Assembly: GCA_027924585.1 (NCBI GenBank)
Contig: BSBM01000321.1
Span: 1,439,001-1,503,000 of the forward strand
Direction: 5' to 3'
Length of the DNA: 64,000 nucleotides
DNA from: Larix kaempferi
Lineage: Eukaryota > Streptophyta > Pinopsida > Pinales > Pinaceae
The stretch's first letter is position 1. Each line of letters begins with the position of its first letter. The position numbers and the translations under genes are program-made. The notes beneath the pieces are model-generated. The model searched no databases. It was given only the letters and a program-made list of their open reading frames with translations, and was not told the DNA's origin. Below, one piece after another: positions 34,195-44,479 of this stretch.

Positions 34195-37167
34195 CTTTCA
34201 TGTGGTTCGTCCTTGAGCCACCTTCAATTTCTACTTTTCCGAGTTGTTCTTCCTCCTGTGGAGCTAACTTCGTAGTGATCTCTTGGTATGTTGTAGTCAA
34301 TTTTGCAACGTCTTCCTTGGTGTCCTGCTCAATTTGTTTGATGGTTTCTAACACATCAGCTGTTATTTCATCATCCATTTTCTCTTGTACTGAATCTTGT
34401 CCTTCGCGGAGCTCTTTCAACTTTTCTTCAATTTTATGCGTGAGCTCATGGGCTTCCTCTTGCAGGGGCTGCGGCTTATCCCCGATTTTAGTCTCCCTAT
34501 CTCGCAGCGCTTGCAGTTCTTTATTCAATCCCCTAACTTATGGAAATCTCTTGATTTGGTCCCTTGGTGGCAAAGCCTTGACCTCTGCATCTAGCAGTTC
34601 CAATGTTGCTTGCTTGTCCTTCAAATTTTTCTTGAGTTCCAGCAACTCTTGGTCTTCTTCAAGCGCCGTAAACATTTTTTTCGCCTCATCCAGTAGAGTC
34701 TGGCACTTATCCACTTCACTGGCTATACTGTCTATTGTAGCTTTCACTTCTGCAGCTCTGAGCTGTTGCTGGTCAGGTGGCGTCTTTGGCTGAGTCTGTG
34801 CTTCCAACGCAGCAATCTTTGCTTGATAACTGATCTCCATATCCTTCATCTCTACCTTAATATCACTAACCACCTCGCCGATCTTAACGATAGTGTCCGC
34901 AACCTATGGCTTCCCGTCGCATTTCGATATCTCCGCGGATACCGCAGCGACGGTAGAATCTAATCTCTTTCGTCGGTCGTGTTCATCTTGCAATTCCATG
35001 GCCCTCTGTGAGCTAGATTCCTCCAACTGCTTATAGCTCTCCTGTAGCTCAGTGTGTTGGCTTAGAGCATCTATACTTTGCTCATGAATCTCTTCGACAA
35101 CCTGCAGATGCAAGTTGTGTAGACTAGGCAGTGGTATCTTCGCAATGTCAAGGTCCACATGCTCTAAGTCCTTTGTGCCCAAGAGTATTTGTTCTGGTAG
35201 TGGTAGCCTTACACTTAAGGGATCAAGCTTGACGATGCGGGACTTCACAGGCAAAGTCAAGGCTAAAGGTGTTGTCTTTGGTTGCGAAGTGCCTCTTGAC
35301 TTTCCTTCGGACTTTGAGTCCCGCGGCAAGGGTAATCTGTGCTATACTTCTTCAATCCTTTCTGTAATGCCTTGCAGCGTGGTCAGATTCTCTTGCAGGT
35401 TCTTTTGTATTTCCTCATTCTTTTTATCTTTTTCGGTCATTAGGTCTTCTATATACGATACTACTGAAGACGTGATCATCTCATAATCGTCGTCATGGAA
35501 TTTGGCTTCGGATTGTCCCTTATTGGCTTTCTGCTTGTTTTTATGCACCTTTGGTTGTGTAGGGATCTCAACTTCCTTCCTTTTTCCTAGCCCTGTCCAT
35601 GGCACTTCGACAATGGACATAGGAATGGGATTGCTCTCCACGGAGTCACTTTCAATTCCACAACTTTGACTCTAAATTCAATAGGCCATTCCTTCATGAT
35701 GGTATCAATTTCTTCTTCAGTCATGTGGTATCTTCCTTGGAACCATTCAGGGTTCTTCTTCTGTGCTTTGGCTAAAATATGAATGGAACGCATGTCAACA
35801 TAAAAATTTACAGTGTGAATGTACTTAGCCGTTACCTCTTTTGTTATACGCGGCATGGTGATAATGGCTTCGCGCAGTTGCTCATAGTAAGTATAGAATA
35901 CTTCAGCTGTTGCGTGCTATCTTTCCGAATTCAAATTTTCCCAAAGGTTTGGATAACGGGGTCCTCTGCAATCACTACTGTCGGTTTTGATGCTAATGTA
36001 ACCCTTCGGGTCCTTCCATCCAACAAATGCAATCAACACTATCAACCATGTATAATGGAAAATACTACCATGTATCTGTGTTTCATTCAGTTCCTCCAGG
36101 AACTCATTCAACAGGTATTGACACCAGTTGAATCTTCCCCCCTCCACGGCCTTTGCACCAAGCAATACTGTGCCTACGGGTACTTCCAATGGTCTTTCTT
36201 TCCTCTGAATTTTACCAGCTAGCAGTTGTGTAACAAACTGCGTAGCGTCATTGTCTATGTCATATGTGACAAAGCCTCATTTCCCTTTAACGACAGTTTG
36301 TGTTTTCTTCATCTTCGCGGTGACCTTCTTGTCGCATCTTTTTCCTACGAAAATTTGCTTGGGGTCCTTGCCTCTCTTGCTTAACCCAATTATTTGGTGG
36401 ATTAGATCAATATTTAGGTCAATATTGCGATCAAGCCAGAGATATCTTTGGTGCATGTACGACATGAGAGTGCGCACCACTGCATTCAACTTTGGCATTC
36501 TGTCGAAGTGCGGGAGCCTCAACAGGTTGAGAAGTCCTTATTTGACTACTTTAGATAACCAACCTTCTGCGACCAAGGTAAGATTTCCTTTCACGTCTTT
36601 CTTCCAGTACATGTACTTGTATGGCTGGAACTGTGGGTACTTAGGTTCATCGGGGTCCTTCTGCATCTAAAGAAGATCATAATCTTCCCACTTACATTCC
36701 AGGATCTTACCAAATAGATTTCCTCCCACTTCGACATGCTTCGACATAGGTGAGAGCAGAATCTCATACTTAGGATTCTTTAATAGCTTGATGGTCGGTG
36801 CGTCCTGTGCACGCGGTGAGATATACTCAGGGGTGAGCTTCAATGGAATTTCCTTGTCTCCCAGCATAACTTCTGGCACTGTGGAACTCATCACTTTTGG
36901 CTTCATTTTCGGTGCCGCTCGTTCTTGGCCTTTATCTTGCATTGCTAGAGCGTGTCTTGGTGATCTGTGAGAACTTTGACCTTGTTCTGCTATGATTTTC
37001 TTGACGGGAGTTCTCATCAACCCTTGGATTCCTCCGTATCTAAAAACCTTCACAGTTTCCTGGAATGTGAACTCTTGCTTAATAGAGGACCTCTCATACA
37101 TTCACTGGATAGCTCGGGATAGGATGAAGGGATTTTTGATAACTTGCTGTAAACAATCACAAATTAT
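34001..37167 (-). pseudogene. Additional ORF between integrase and 3' LTR
   Basis: A long sense-strand frame of about 1,056 codons downstream of pol. The N-terminal half (to about 35650) is globular, with MTRTP-like basic start, GLSKRGKDPKQIFVGKRC, FNWCQYLLNEFLEELNE and IFHYTWLIVLIAFVGW; it resembles the 'putative plant transposon protein' class found in plant gypsy elements. The C-terminal half is Glu/Lys/Gln-rich coiled coil (35330-34200). Stops at 37104, 36667, 36538, 36277, 35917, 35326, 34895 and 34532 and one frameshift near 35655 break it. ATG is lost or is the ATA at 37167. It reads 64 codons into the LTR, and the 5' LTR keeps the same stop. Function unknown. Confidence 0.75.
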
Positions 37168-37222
37168 GGCTCGCGAGAAAATTCAAAGGTTTCGGTAATG
37201 CCCGTGAGTCCAAATACAACGG

Positions 37223-37230
37223 TATTTATA
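37223..37230 (-). promoter_or_regulatory. TATA box upstream of additional ORF
   Basis: TATAAATA on - in a GCGCC...CCG context, 56 nt before the likely start codon position of the additional ORF and about 430 nt after the end of pol. The same core occurs in the element's LTR promoter. It suggests a separate subgenomic transcript; not shown to be active. Confidence 0.45.
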
Positions 37231-37584
37231 GGCGCAACTAGCCTCCTCTGTTCCCCTCAACGGCTAGATAAGTATTAAATGTGGTATCCATTGGCCAAAT
37301 CCGGCAAATATTTCGTTCCTTTCCTCCATTAACTTGTTCAGAACGGCTATTTCTGTGTTAAATGCTTGAGCGGTCGCTAGAAAAAATACTGTATAATGAC
37401 TATATTTGCGACCGACTTTCTAACGGCTACTTTTCTGGAATGTTGCGTTGAACTGCGCGACGGACCATCACTACTCGAACACAGTTCCTTCACTGTGTCA
37501 AGCTTCTCGGTTCTGAACTTGAACCTTCTTTGCTTCATTGGGTCTGCACAACTACCTTTTTGAGCTTCACGCTACGTGGTTCTG

Positions 37585-37621
37585 CTTTTCTTTTTCTTTT
37601 TCTTTCCTATTTTTTTTTTTT
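37585..37621 (-). promoter_or_regulatory. Internal purine-rich tract after pol
   Basis: A run of about 37 purines on - (A12, then GGAAAGAAAAAG repeats) interrupted by one T, about 40 nt downstream of the pol stop. It could act as an internal plus-strand primer (central polypurine tract) or be simple low complexity. Confidence 0.4.
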
Positions 37622-37660
37622 GCCTACACTCTACAGAGGGTTCTGCGAAGTAGGGCTATC

Positions 37661-39067
37661 CTAGTAGGGATTTAGCTTACTTCCATTGGCCAATCCAGGT
37701 AGATCGTCTCCAGCTAACGTTGCTAACTGAACTATGCCAACGTTAGTAACATGTACAACAGTATATGGACCAAGTCAATGCATCTTAAACTTTCTAGAAA
37801 ATTTCATAAATTTGCTATCATACAGGAGGACTAGATCACCTACCTGAAAGGACTTGTTCTTGATGTGGCGATCATGCCATGCTTTTTCTCTCTCTTTTTG
37901 TACTTGCTAGTGGAATCCCGCAATGAACCGATCTTCCTCCAACCCAACCAAGTGTAGAAGCCTTTCTTGTAGTGCTTCTTGATCTTCCATGCCTGTAAAT
38001 GCAGCTATTCTCAAGCTGGGAACAATACACTTTATAGGCATCACTGCTTCCTATCCATAGACCAATCTAAAAGGCATATGGCCTATCAATTTCTTGCAAG
38101 GAGTTCTGTATGCCCACAACACTGCTGGAATGCGTAGATCCCAGTCATCCCTATTCACATTGCATATCTTAGTTAGTGCATTCTCCAATACTTTATTAAA
38201 AGCTTCAACAGTTCCATTTTCTTGCGGATGATATGGCGTACTTCGTTGATGATGAATGTGGAACTCTTATGTCAATGCCTCAATAGTTCTGTTCAGAAAA
38301 TGAGTGCCTTGATCACTCATCAAAATATTCCAGCATCCAAACCTTGTAAGGATGTTCTTGAAAATGAACTGCGCGGCAGATACTACATTACAGTCCTTCA
38401 CTGGCTTTGCTTCTTCCCATCTTGTGAGATAATCAATAGCAGTAATAATATATCTCGCCCCAGTTCTTTTTCCCGGTGGGTTTATAGGTCCCACAAAATC
38501 AATTTCCCATTTCTCAAATGTCTGAAGTGTTAGCTACGGATTCAAAGGCATCTCGTCTCTTCACGACGGATTCCCTGTCCTTTGACAAACATCGCAGCTC
38601 TGGAAATGTTACTTTGCATCTTTGTGAATGGTAGGCCACCATAACCCTGCTTGCAATATCTTCTACGCAGTGGCTCTTCCTACGTAGTGACCTCCCGATA
38701 TACCTGAATGTGCCTCAACCAAAATAAATGGCTTCTGATGTTCTAATACACATCTGTGTAGCACTTCATCCGATCCCAATTTGTATAGTTGTCCCACAAA
38801 TATGGTGAAGTCTGCTGCTCTTACTACTAGCTACTTCTTCTGCTGCGTAGTAAATTCAATGGGTGCCAACCCAGTAGTCAAGAAGTATATGATATCTTTA
38901 TAGAAGTCATCAACAATCTGAATAGAAAACAACTGTGCATCAGGAAGATTGTCTTCCAGGTTCGTAGGTTCTTCTCCTGACTCGATCCTTGAAAGATGGT
39001 CAGGTTCCAAGTTCAATATACCATGCTTAACCACTATTTCAAAGTTATACTCTTGAAAGAGTAACAA
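37661..39067 (-). pseudogene. gypsy RNase H tail, integrase
   Basis: The frame after a slip near 39060 reads FEIVVKHGILNLEPDHLSRI, then the HHCC finger (H...GGHYVGRAT, CDVCQRTG), and the DDE core: [44 protein letters not shown]. The C-terminal domain reads EKAWHDRHIKNKSF and GDLVLLYDSKF, ending at 37661. About eight in-frame stops sit mostly at Gln or Trp positions. The product would insert element DNA; it is dead here. Confidence 0.92.
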
Positions 39068-40370
39068 CCATCTGCAGATTCCCCCCTAACACTGGCTTGT
39101 TGACCAGGTATTTCAAAGCAAAATGGTTAGTGAACATAGAGAAGTTCACACCAAGCAAATAGTGCCTGAACTTCTGCAGTGCGTAGAACATAGCTAGGCA
39201 TTCTCTCTCAGTGATCATGTAATTCTTCTCAACAGATGAGAGCTTCCTGCTCGAAAATGCAATGGGATGGTCAATACCTCCCTCTCCTAGTTGTGCTAGT
39301 ACAACTCCCAATGCTATACATGAAGCATCAACATGGACATGAAATGGCTTCTCCCAGTCTGGAAAAACTAATATTGGCGCAGTTACCATTTTCTCCTTTA
39401 ATGTGTCAAAGCCTTGTTCACATTCTGTGTTCCAGATGAACTGCGCATCTTTCTTCAATATTTTATCCATCGGTGCGGTTATCTGAGCATAACCCTTTAT
39501 AAAATTCTGATAATAACCTGTATGGCCCAATGTGGTGCACAACTGCTTTACTGAATTTGGTGTCGGCAAGTTTACAATAACTGCGATCTTCGTAGGATCA
39601 ACCACCAAGCCTTATTTGAGCACAATGTGTCCCAAAAGAATACCATAAGGCACACAAAAAATACACTTCTTTAGGTTCAATGAAATTTGATGCTGTCTGC
39701 ACTTTTCTAGCATCAATATGAGGTTGGTGCAATGTTTCTTCAGCAACCCAAACACTGTCCAATCATCAAAATAGGCTTCTAAAAACTTATGCATGAAATC
39801 ATTAAATGCTGCGACCACAACTCTAGAAAAGATGGCAGGCGCATTCTTCAGACCAAAGGGCATTACTGTGTACTGGAACGACTCCCATTCAGTGGAAAAA
39901 GTGGTCTTGTGTCTATCTGCTGGATCAATTCTTATCTGATGGTATCCCGAAAATCCATCAGTGAAAGAGTATGCCTCATTTCCTCAAACATTATCGAGCA
40001 CCTCATCAGTGAAGGGAGTAGTAAATGGGTCATGCATCGAAGCATCATTCAATTTTCTGAGATCCACGCGGATCCCGATCTCACCCTTAGTTTTCTTGTC
40101 CTGGATCACCATCGGGCTGATCCACTCCGACTCTTCAACTGGCTTGATGATCCCCGCATCGAGCATTTTATCAAGTTCTGATTTGACTCATTCTTTGTAT
40201 CACGGATTCAGTCTATAGGGCCTTTGCTTAAAAGGCTTCGCACCTGGCTTAAGAGGTATCTTCATAACCCCTAAATTGCCTAGAATACCTCTCATTTCTT
40301 TGAACTTTGTTGGGAATAAATCCCGATATTCATGGAGTAGGTCTGTGATCTCCGTGACCGTCTAATCATC
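39045..40370 (-). pseudogene. gypsy reverse transcriptase and RNase H
   Basis: Motifs in order on -: KPGAKPFKQRPYRLNP, LDAGIIKPVEESEWISPMV, VDLRKLND, FTDGFSGYHQIRI, YTVMPFGLKNAPAIF, the catalytic YFDDWTVFG at about 39750, LLGHIVLK, LGHTGYYQNFIKGYA, then RNase H with VHVDASCIALGVVL, IAFSSRKLSSVEKNY and LQKFRHYLLG. One frame with stops near 40360, 40194, 39984 and 39612. Copies genomic RNA and degrades the RNA strand in the intact family. Confidence 0.95.
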
Positions 40371-40639
40371 CCAGTAGTCTCCAATAGATGCAAACTTCAG
40401 CTCTTTGCTTGTTCCAATGTTCACTTTTCTTGTTTTCAAGGGTCCACTCATGTCTGGAATTTCCAGTCGAGGTCCTTCTACATCGCGCGCATCTTCGGAC
40501 TCTGGTATATTGACATTGCACGGATCCTCCTCATCACTTTCTTCTTGTTTATCTTCTTCTTCAACAAGGTTATAGCATTCCATGGCATGCTCTATCTATT
40601 TTGTGTACTCTAGATGTAGGTTTTCAGGTACTTCTATAT

Positions 40640-41024
40640 CTCCAAAGAATTCCTCTAATGTCATGTTTCTATGTGGACATTTTGGTCTAAATATTCTTTC
40701 CTTAATAATTTGCAAAGCATCATTTATAGTGGGGCCGTCGTCTTCAAAACTGAAGCTCTTCTGAAAATTCACAGTGAGGGTAGGCCAATCTATAGTTTAT
40801 CTGCGCAACTCCATGTCTAGATACCACTTCTTTGGAATTTGTTCCTTCAACGTGTGCACAAACAGATGCACCCATTCTGTCTGTGGTCTCTCCTCCCATG
40901 CTTGTGAAAAGATTGCAATATGATCCCTTGGATCCGTTTGTCCATTATATTTTTCAAATGGCAGTGCAACCTTGTCCGCGAACCTAATCTGCATCTTGGT
41001 TCTGCACTGATCCCATGTGGTCAA
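40640..41024 (-). pseudogene. Second capsid-like (gag) domain between protease and RT
   Basis: On - the frame reads MQIRFADKVALPFEKYNGQT, DPRDHIAIFSQAWEERP, WVHLFVHTLKEQIPKKWYLD, and after a stop WPTLTVNFQKSFSFEDDGP. The pattern (F-x-Y-x-G-x-x-D-P, W......A..W, F...F) is that of retrotransposon gag (capsid) domains. A full gag with its own capsid-like domain already lies upstream of protease in this element. The linker after it (40583-40362) is acidic and ends with KFASIGDYWDD. Confidence 0.6.
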
Positions 41025-41397
41025 TGTCTACTTATGTGCAGCCCACCATCTGGCAGGTGTCTCGTGTAGTGCCATGTCTAGTGCTGTAAGCGATGTTCTT
41101 CTGCAATTGCTACAGTATATTCTCGAAATGAATAAACATTAGATGAACCATCAAAAGTGGGAATTGGACTTACCTCCTTCCCAATCCATCGCAATGGCTT
41201 TGTAATTTATGCGCGTCTCCTTGCAGATACTTCATGCATACGGCCTTTCCAGTTCTCTAGTCCTGCATCATAGTCTAATATGCAAGAACTGTCGCATCGC
41301 CAACTGAGTGTTCCATACACAATGGGATTAATATAGTCATCTTGTAAAGGCAGTCAAGATCCTACACTTTGGATTCTTCTTGAATTAGCTCACTATA

Positions 41398-41850
41398 TCA
41401 ATCTCCGTCCATAGGGTCCAGCGGTGCGATGACCTTAAGGTGATTTCCTTCGAAGATCATCTTCTTTGTTTTCAAGTTTATGATGGCAAGGTTATCCATA
41501 TCCCAGTCAATTCGCAACAGTGCAGGATAAGGTTGACTATCATCCACAATCTTGATAACCTCGAAGTCTTCGTGACTTCGCACTCCATCAATGTCAACAA
41601 CAACGTTGGCTAACCTTTCAAAAGGTATGAATTTTTCCTGATTGGCCATTCTCAATTGTATAGGTGACCATAACAGCTTTGGTCTCCCCATCTGCTGCCA
41701 TGTCTTCTTAGTTAAGACATTTACTTTAGATCCCAGATCAAGAATGATCTCATCCATCTCATAGTCTCCTATCTGTGCACTGAGTCTCATTTCTCTACAT
41801 GTTCTTTTGTGTTTCCCGATGTGATGAATTGCGCTCTGAGAAGTTTCCAT
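41398..41850 (-). pseudogene. gypsy aspartic protease
   Basis: A 150-codon frame on -. The active-site motif appears as ILDLGSKVNVL near residue 35, where DSGS is expected, so the Ser after the catalytic Asp is Leu. The flap-side hydrophobic strands (NVVVDIDGV) and the conserved LLRIDWDMD (family LLGxxWL/D) follow. It would process the gag-pol polyprotein. Same frame as the gag zinc knuckles upstream. Confidence 0.8.
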
Positions 41851-42234
41851 CTCGGTGCGTGGCTCATACTGATCTAACAGTTTTTACAATTCCGTGATCG
41901 CATCTGGGCTCTTTAATAGTTTCATGCAGCTCCGTAGGAATTGCATGACAGAGGTGCCTATTTTTGCTGTGTGACATGTTTTGTCATAAGCCACTGGCAT
42001 ATCCTCCATATGCAGTATTTCACTGCACAATGAGATTCTTGGTGATTTAGGTACTTGTTCTTTGAAAATGTCCCGCGCTTCTTAAAATGCTCCTTTATTT
42101 TTATCTAAATTGAAGGGGGGTGCTTTCCCAGTAGCTTTTCTGATCCATATCATTTCAAGAGGAGTATGGTTAGTTTCAAAGCCTCCCGAAGTTGAAGCTT
42201 CAGCTCTTCTATCTCTCCCTCTTGTAGCATCACT

Positions 42235-43889
42235 TCACGTCACTACATTGATACTTGGATCTGCAGGCCTTCTCTCTGCTGCGATCAACTGAATGTTCAG
42301 GTTCGATGCATCTTGCTTGCGTTTTTGCATCTCTGCTCCTAAGACTGGGCATGCCTCAATGACATGATCAAATGATTTACAATAGTTACAAGTAGTGCAC
42401 TCATTGGTACAGTCTCTAGACACATGGCCAGGATGACCACAGTTATAACAGATTACTTGCCCTCGGCCTCTTCCTTGCATTGGGCCGACATTTCTTCCTC
42501 TCCTGGCGTGTCCTCCACCATGGCCTCTATATGTGCCTTGATCATACTACTCATTATCTTGCTTCTGTGGAGTCGCTTCTTGGACTCTATATACTCGACT
42601 ATCATGCATATGCTCCATGTCTCACTTCCTTTCCTGCATGAGCTCATATGCCCTACAATTGGATTCATCGTGTCCAACTGACTTACATAAATTGCAATAT
42701 AGATTCTTAGGGTTGTGTACATAATTCAGTATGAAATAACAGTCTTCAGGCATATGGCCTCGCGTTTTACAGATTTCACACCATGGGGCTTGATTCTGAT
42801 TTAGCGGATTCGGTGCTCCGCTGTTAAGATACTCCTGAAATAAGCGACAATTCTCTCTAGTGTGCCCTTCTCCTTTGCATCTTGTACACCAAACTTCTTG
42901 TCTTTCTTGTTTTACTTTCTTCATATCTTGAAGTTGTAATGTTAGGTTAGCTAACTGGGTCTGAATCTATGACATCCCAGTGCTAGTTTCTCCAATTGGC
43001 GAAGCTTCCAACTTCATCGTGATCTCCAAGGATTCTGCCTAGGAAGCCACCTTCTGTTGCATCAACGATAGTCTGATATGGGGCAACAATGCAGCTACAA
43101 ACCATTCTTGGTGTTGTTGCGGAGCTATGACAAAAATTACTTAGTCTAGCAGTGTCTTAAATTTATGGTCAAATTCCCAGACTGTTTCATTAGGTTTCTA
43201 CTTAATCTCTTTTAATTCTGTAATACACTGCAATTATGAATTTGGTTTTTTAAATTCGCTCAATAATGCGGCCTTAATTTCTGCCAAGGTTCTATTCTGT
43301 CCTCGAGAATACTTCATGAACCAGTTTAATGCTCTGTCTCTGAACGTGGTGATGAGTTGCGCTCTCTTGACAGCATCATCCTGGACCTACTTAGCACTCC
43401 AGATGTCTTCACATAGAAACCAGTATTGGTCAGGGTCTTCCAGACATGTTCCTTTGAATATCGGCAGCTTAATATCATTAGTCATCCTTCTCCTAGGTGG
43501 TGTAGGGTTCTGCGCAAGGTTCTGAGCGGAAAAAGTGAACTTGGTACATCGTGGAATGTTCTGAAGTAGGTTATTCTGAGTCAAGATGTCTGAGTACTCA
43601 CTCTTGCGATTTTACTGGTATTAATGCTTTGAGAATGAGGAATGCTAGCAATAGGATGGTTCTGAGATAACGGATTATGAGAGATAGGAGGTGTGGTACT
43701 TACAACGGGTGGATTTTGCGGTGTAATAGGCTGATAGGTAGCGGATAGAGGTGTGGTTTGGCTATCAGGATGAGTTTGTAAATCAATATCTACGTGGAGT
43801 CTAGTCTTCTGAGTGGTACACTTATATCTTTTTCCACTTCTCAAATTATTTGTCTCTCCGTCAGAATCACTATAAATGCTATTGACCAT
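42235..43889 (-). pseudogene. gypsy gag with five CCHC zinc knuckles
   Basis: The frame starts at 43889 with a DGETNNLRSGKRYK segment, slips near 43580, and continues with the capsid-like RRRMTNDIKLPIFKGTCLED, YWFLCEDIW, TTFRDRALNWFMKY and KPNETVWEFDHKFKTLLD. It ends in five CCHC motifs: CTRCKGEGHTRENC, CEICKTRGHMPEDC, CNLCKSVGHDESNC, CYNCGHPGHVSRDC and CNYCKSFDHVIEAC (42890-42330). Two to five stops interrupt it. The + strand relative at 48.9-49.6 kb has the same RSGKRY and RRRMxDDIKLPxFKGTxLED blocks. Packages RNA in the intact family. Confidence 0.88.
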
Positions 43890-44023
43890 TACAGATTCAA
43901 ACTGCTAGGAATCTTTACTGCATTTTTAAAATACTTTTTTCAGCTAAAATAATTTTAATGTATAAACTCAAATTGTTCAGGTATTTACCTCTGAAGCTTT
44001 TGATAAACTATGCTTCGGCTGCA

Positions 44024-44434
44024 CTATAGGACATCAGGGTGTCCACAGCGAACTCTGTCATGAATCCTTCTAGGGATACTGTCAACACAAAAGTCGACTG
44101 CTCTCGAAAATGGACTATCTACTGCTTTGATCCTCACAATGAACTCTGGAGTCCACTTGATCGGTATTTTTGATGGGAAACAATTCTTGCATTCTACGAG
44201 CTGCGATAACCACTCGTGCAACCCGTTTCCAAAAGATGCCCAAAAAATCTCGTGAATATCTTTCCACAAGTATTTGTTCAACCAATCTATGTCAGAGAGA
44301 TGCGGATTTGTATTTTGTTTCCTTGCGAAGACTCTTTTTGTCTTATCACACCAAGCCCAAATTTCTTTCTTGTCCAGATGCCAAATTTCTGCAATCAATG
44401 GAACCTTTTCTTCTAAGCACATCACTTCTTTCAA
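44024..44434 (-). pseudogene. Leader ORF upstream of gag, conserved in two copies
   Basis: A 136-codon frame just inside the 5' LTR. Spaced motifs EIW...KKEIWAW, KTKRVFARK, WLNKYLWKDIHEIFWASFGN and HEWLSQLVECK are matched in order by the frame at 48427-48760 in the opposite-strand relative (KTKSEFAKK, WLQRYVFTNLHTIFF, LHKWISMLAEWK). Conservation of protein pattern across diverged DNA says it was coding. It could be the N-terminal part of gag or a separate leader protein. No known domain recognised. Confidence 0.6.
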
Positions 44435-44460
44435 GCGCGGAAACTCATCAAGGATTCTTA

Positions 44461-44477
44461 GCGCGGAAACGGAACCA
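44461..44477 (-). promoter_or_regulatory. Primer binding site of 13.5-kb element
   Basis: On - TGGTTCCGTTTCCGCGC, two bases inside the 5' LTR edge at 44480. The relative at 48386 has TGGTTCTATTGCC. Both look like decayed forms of the TGGCGCCGTTGCCGG site (tRNA-Asp type) used by several plant gypsy groups; the tRNA is uncertain. Confidence 0.55.
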
Positions 44478-44479
44478 TT

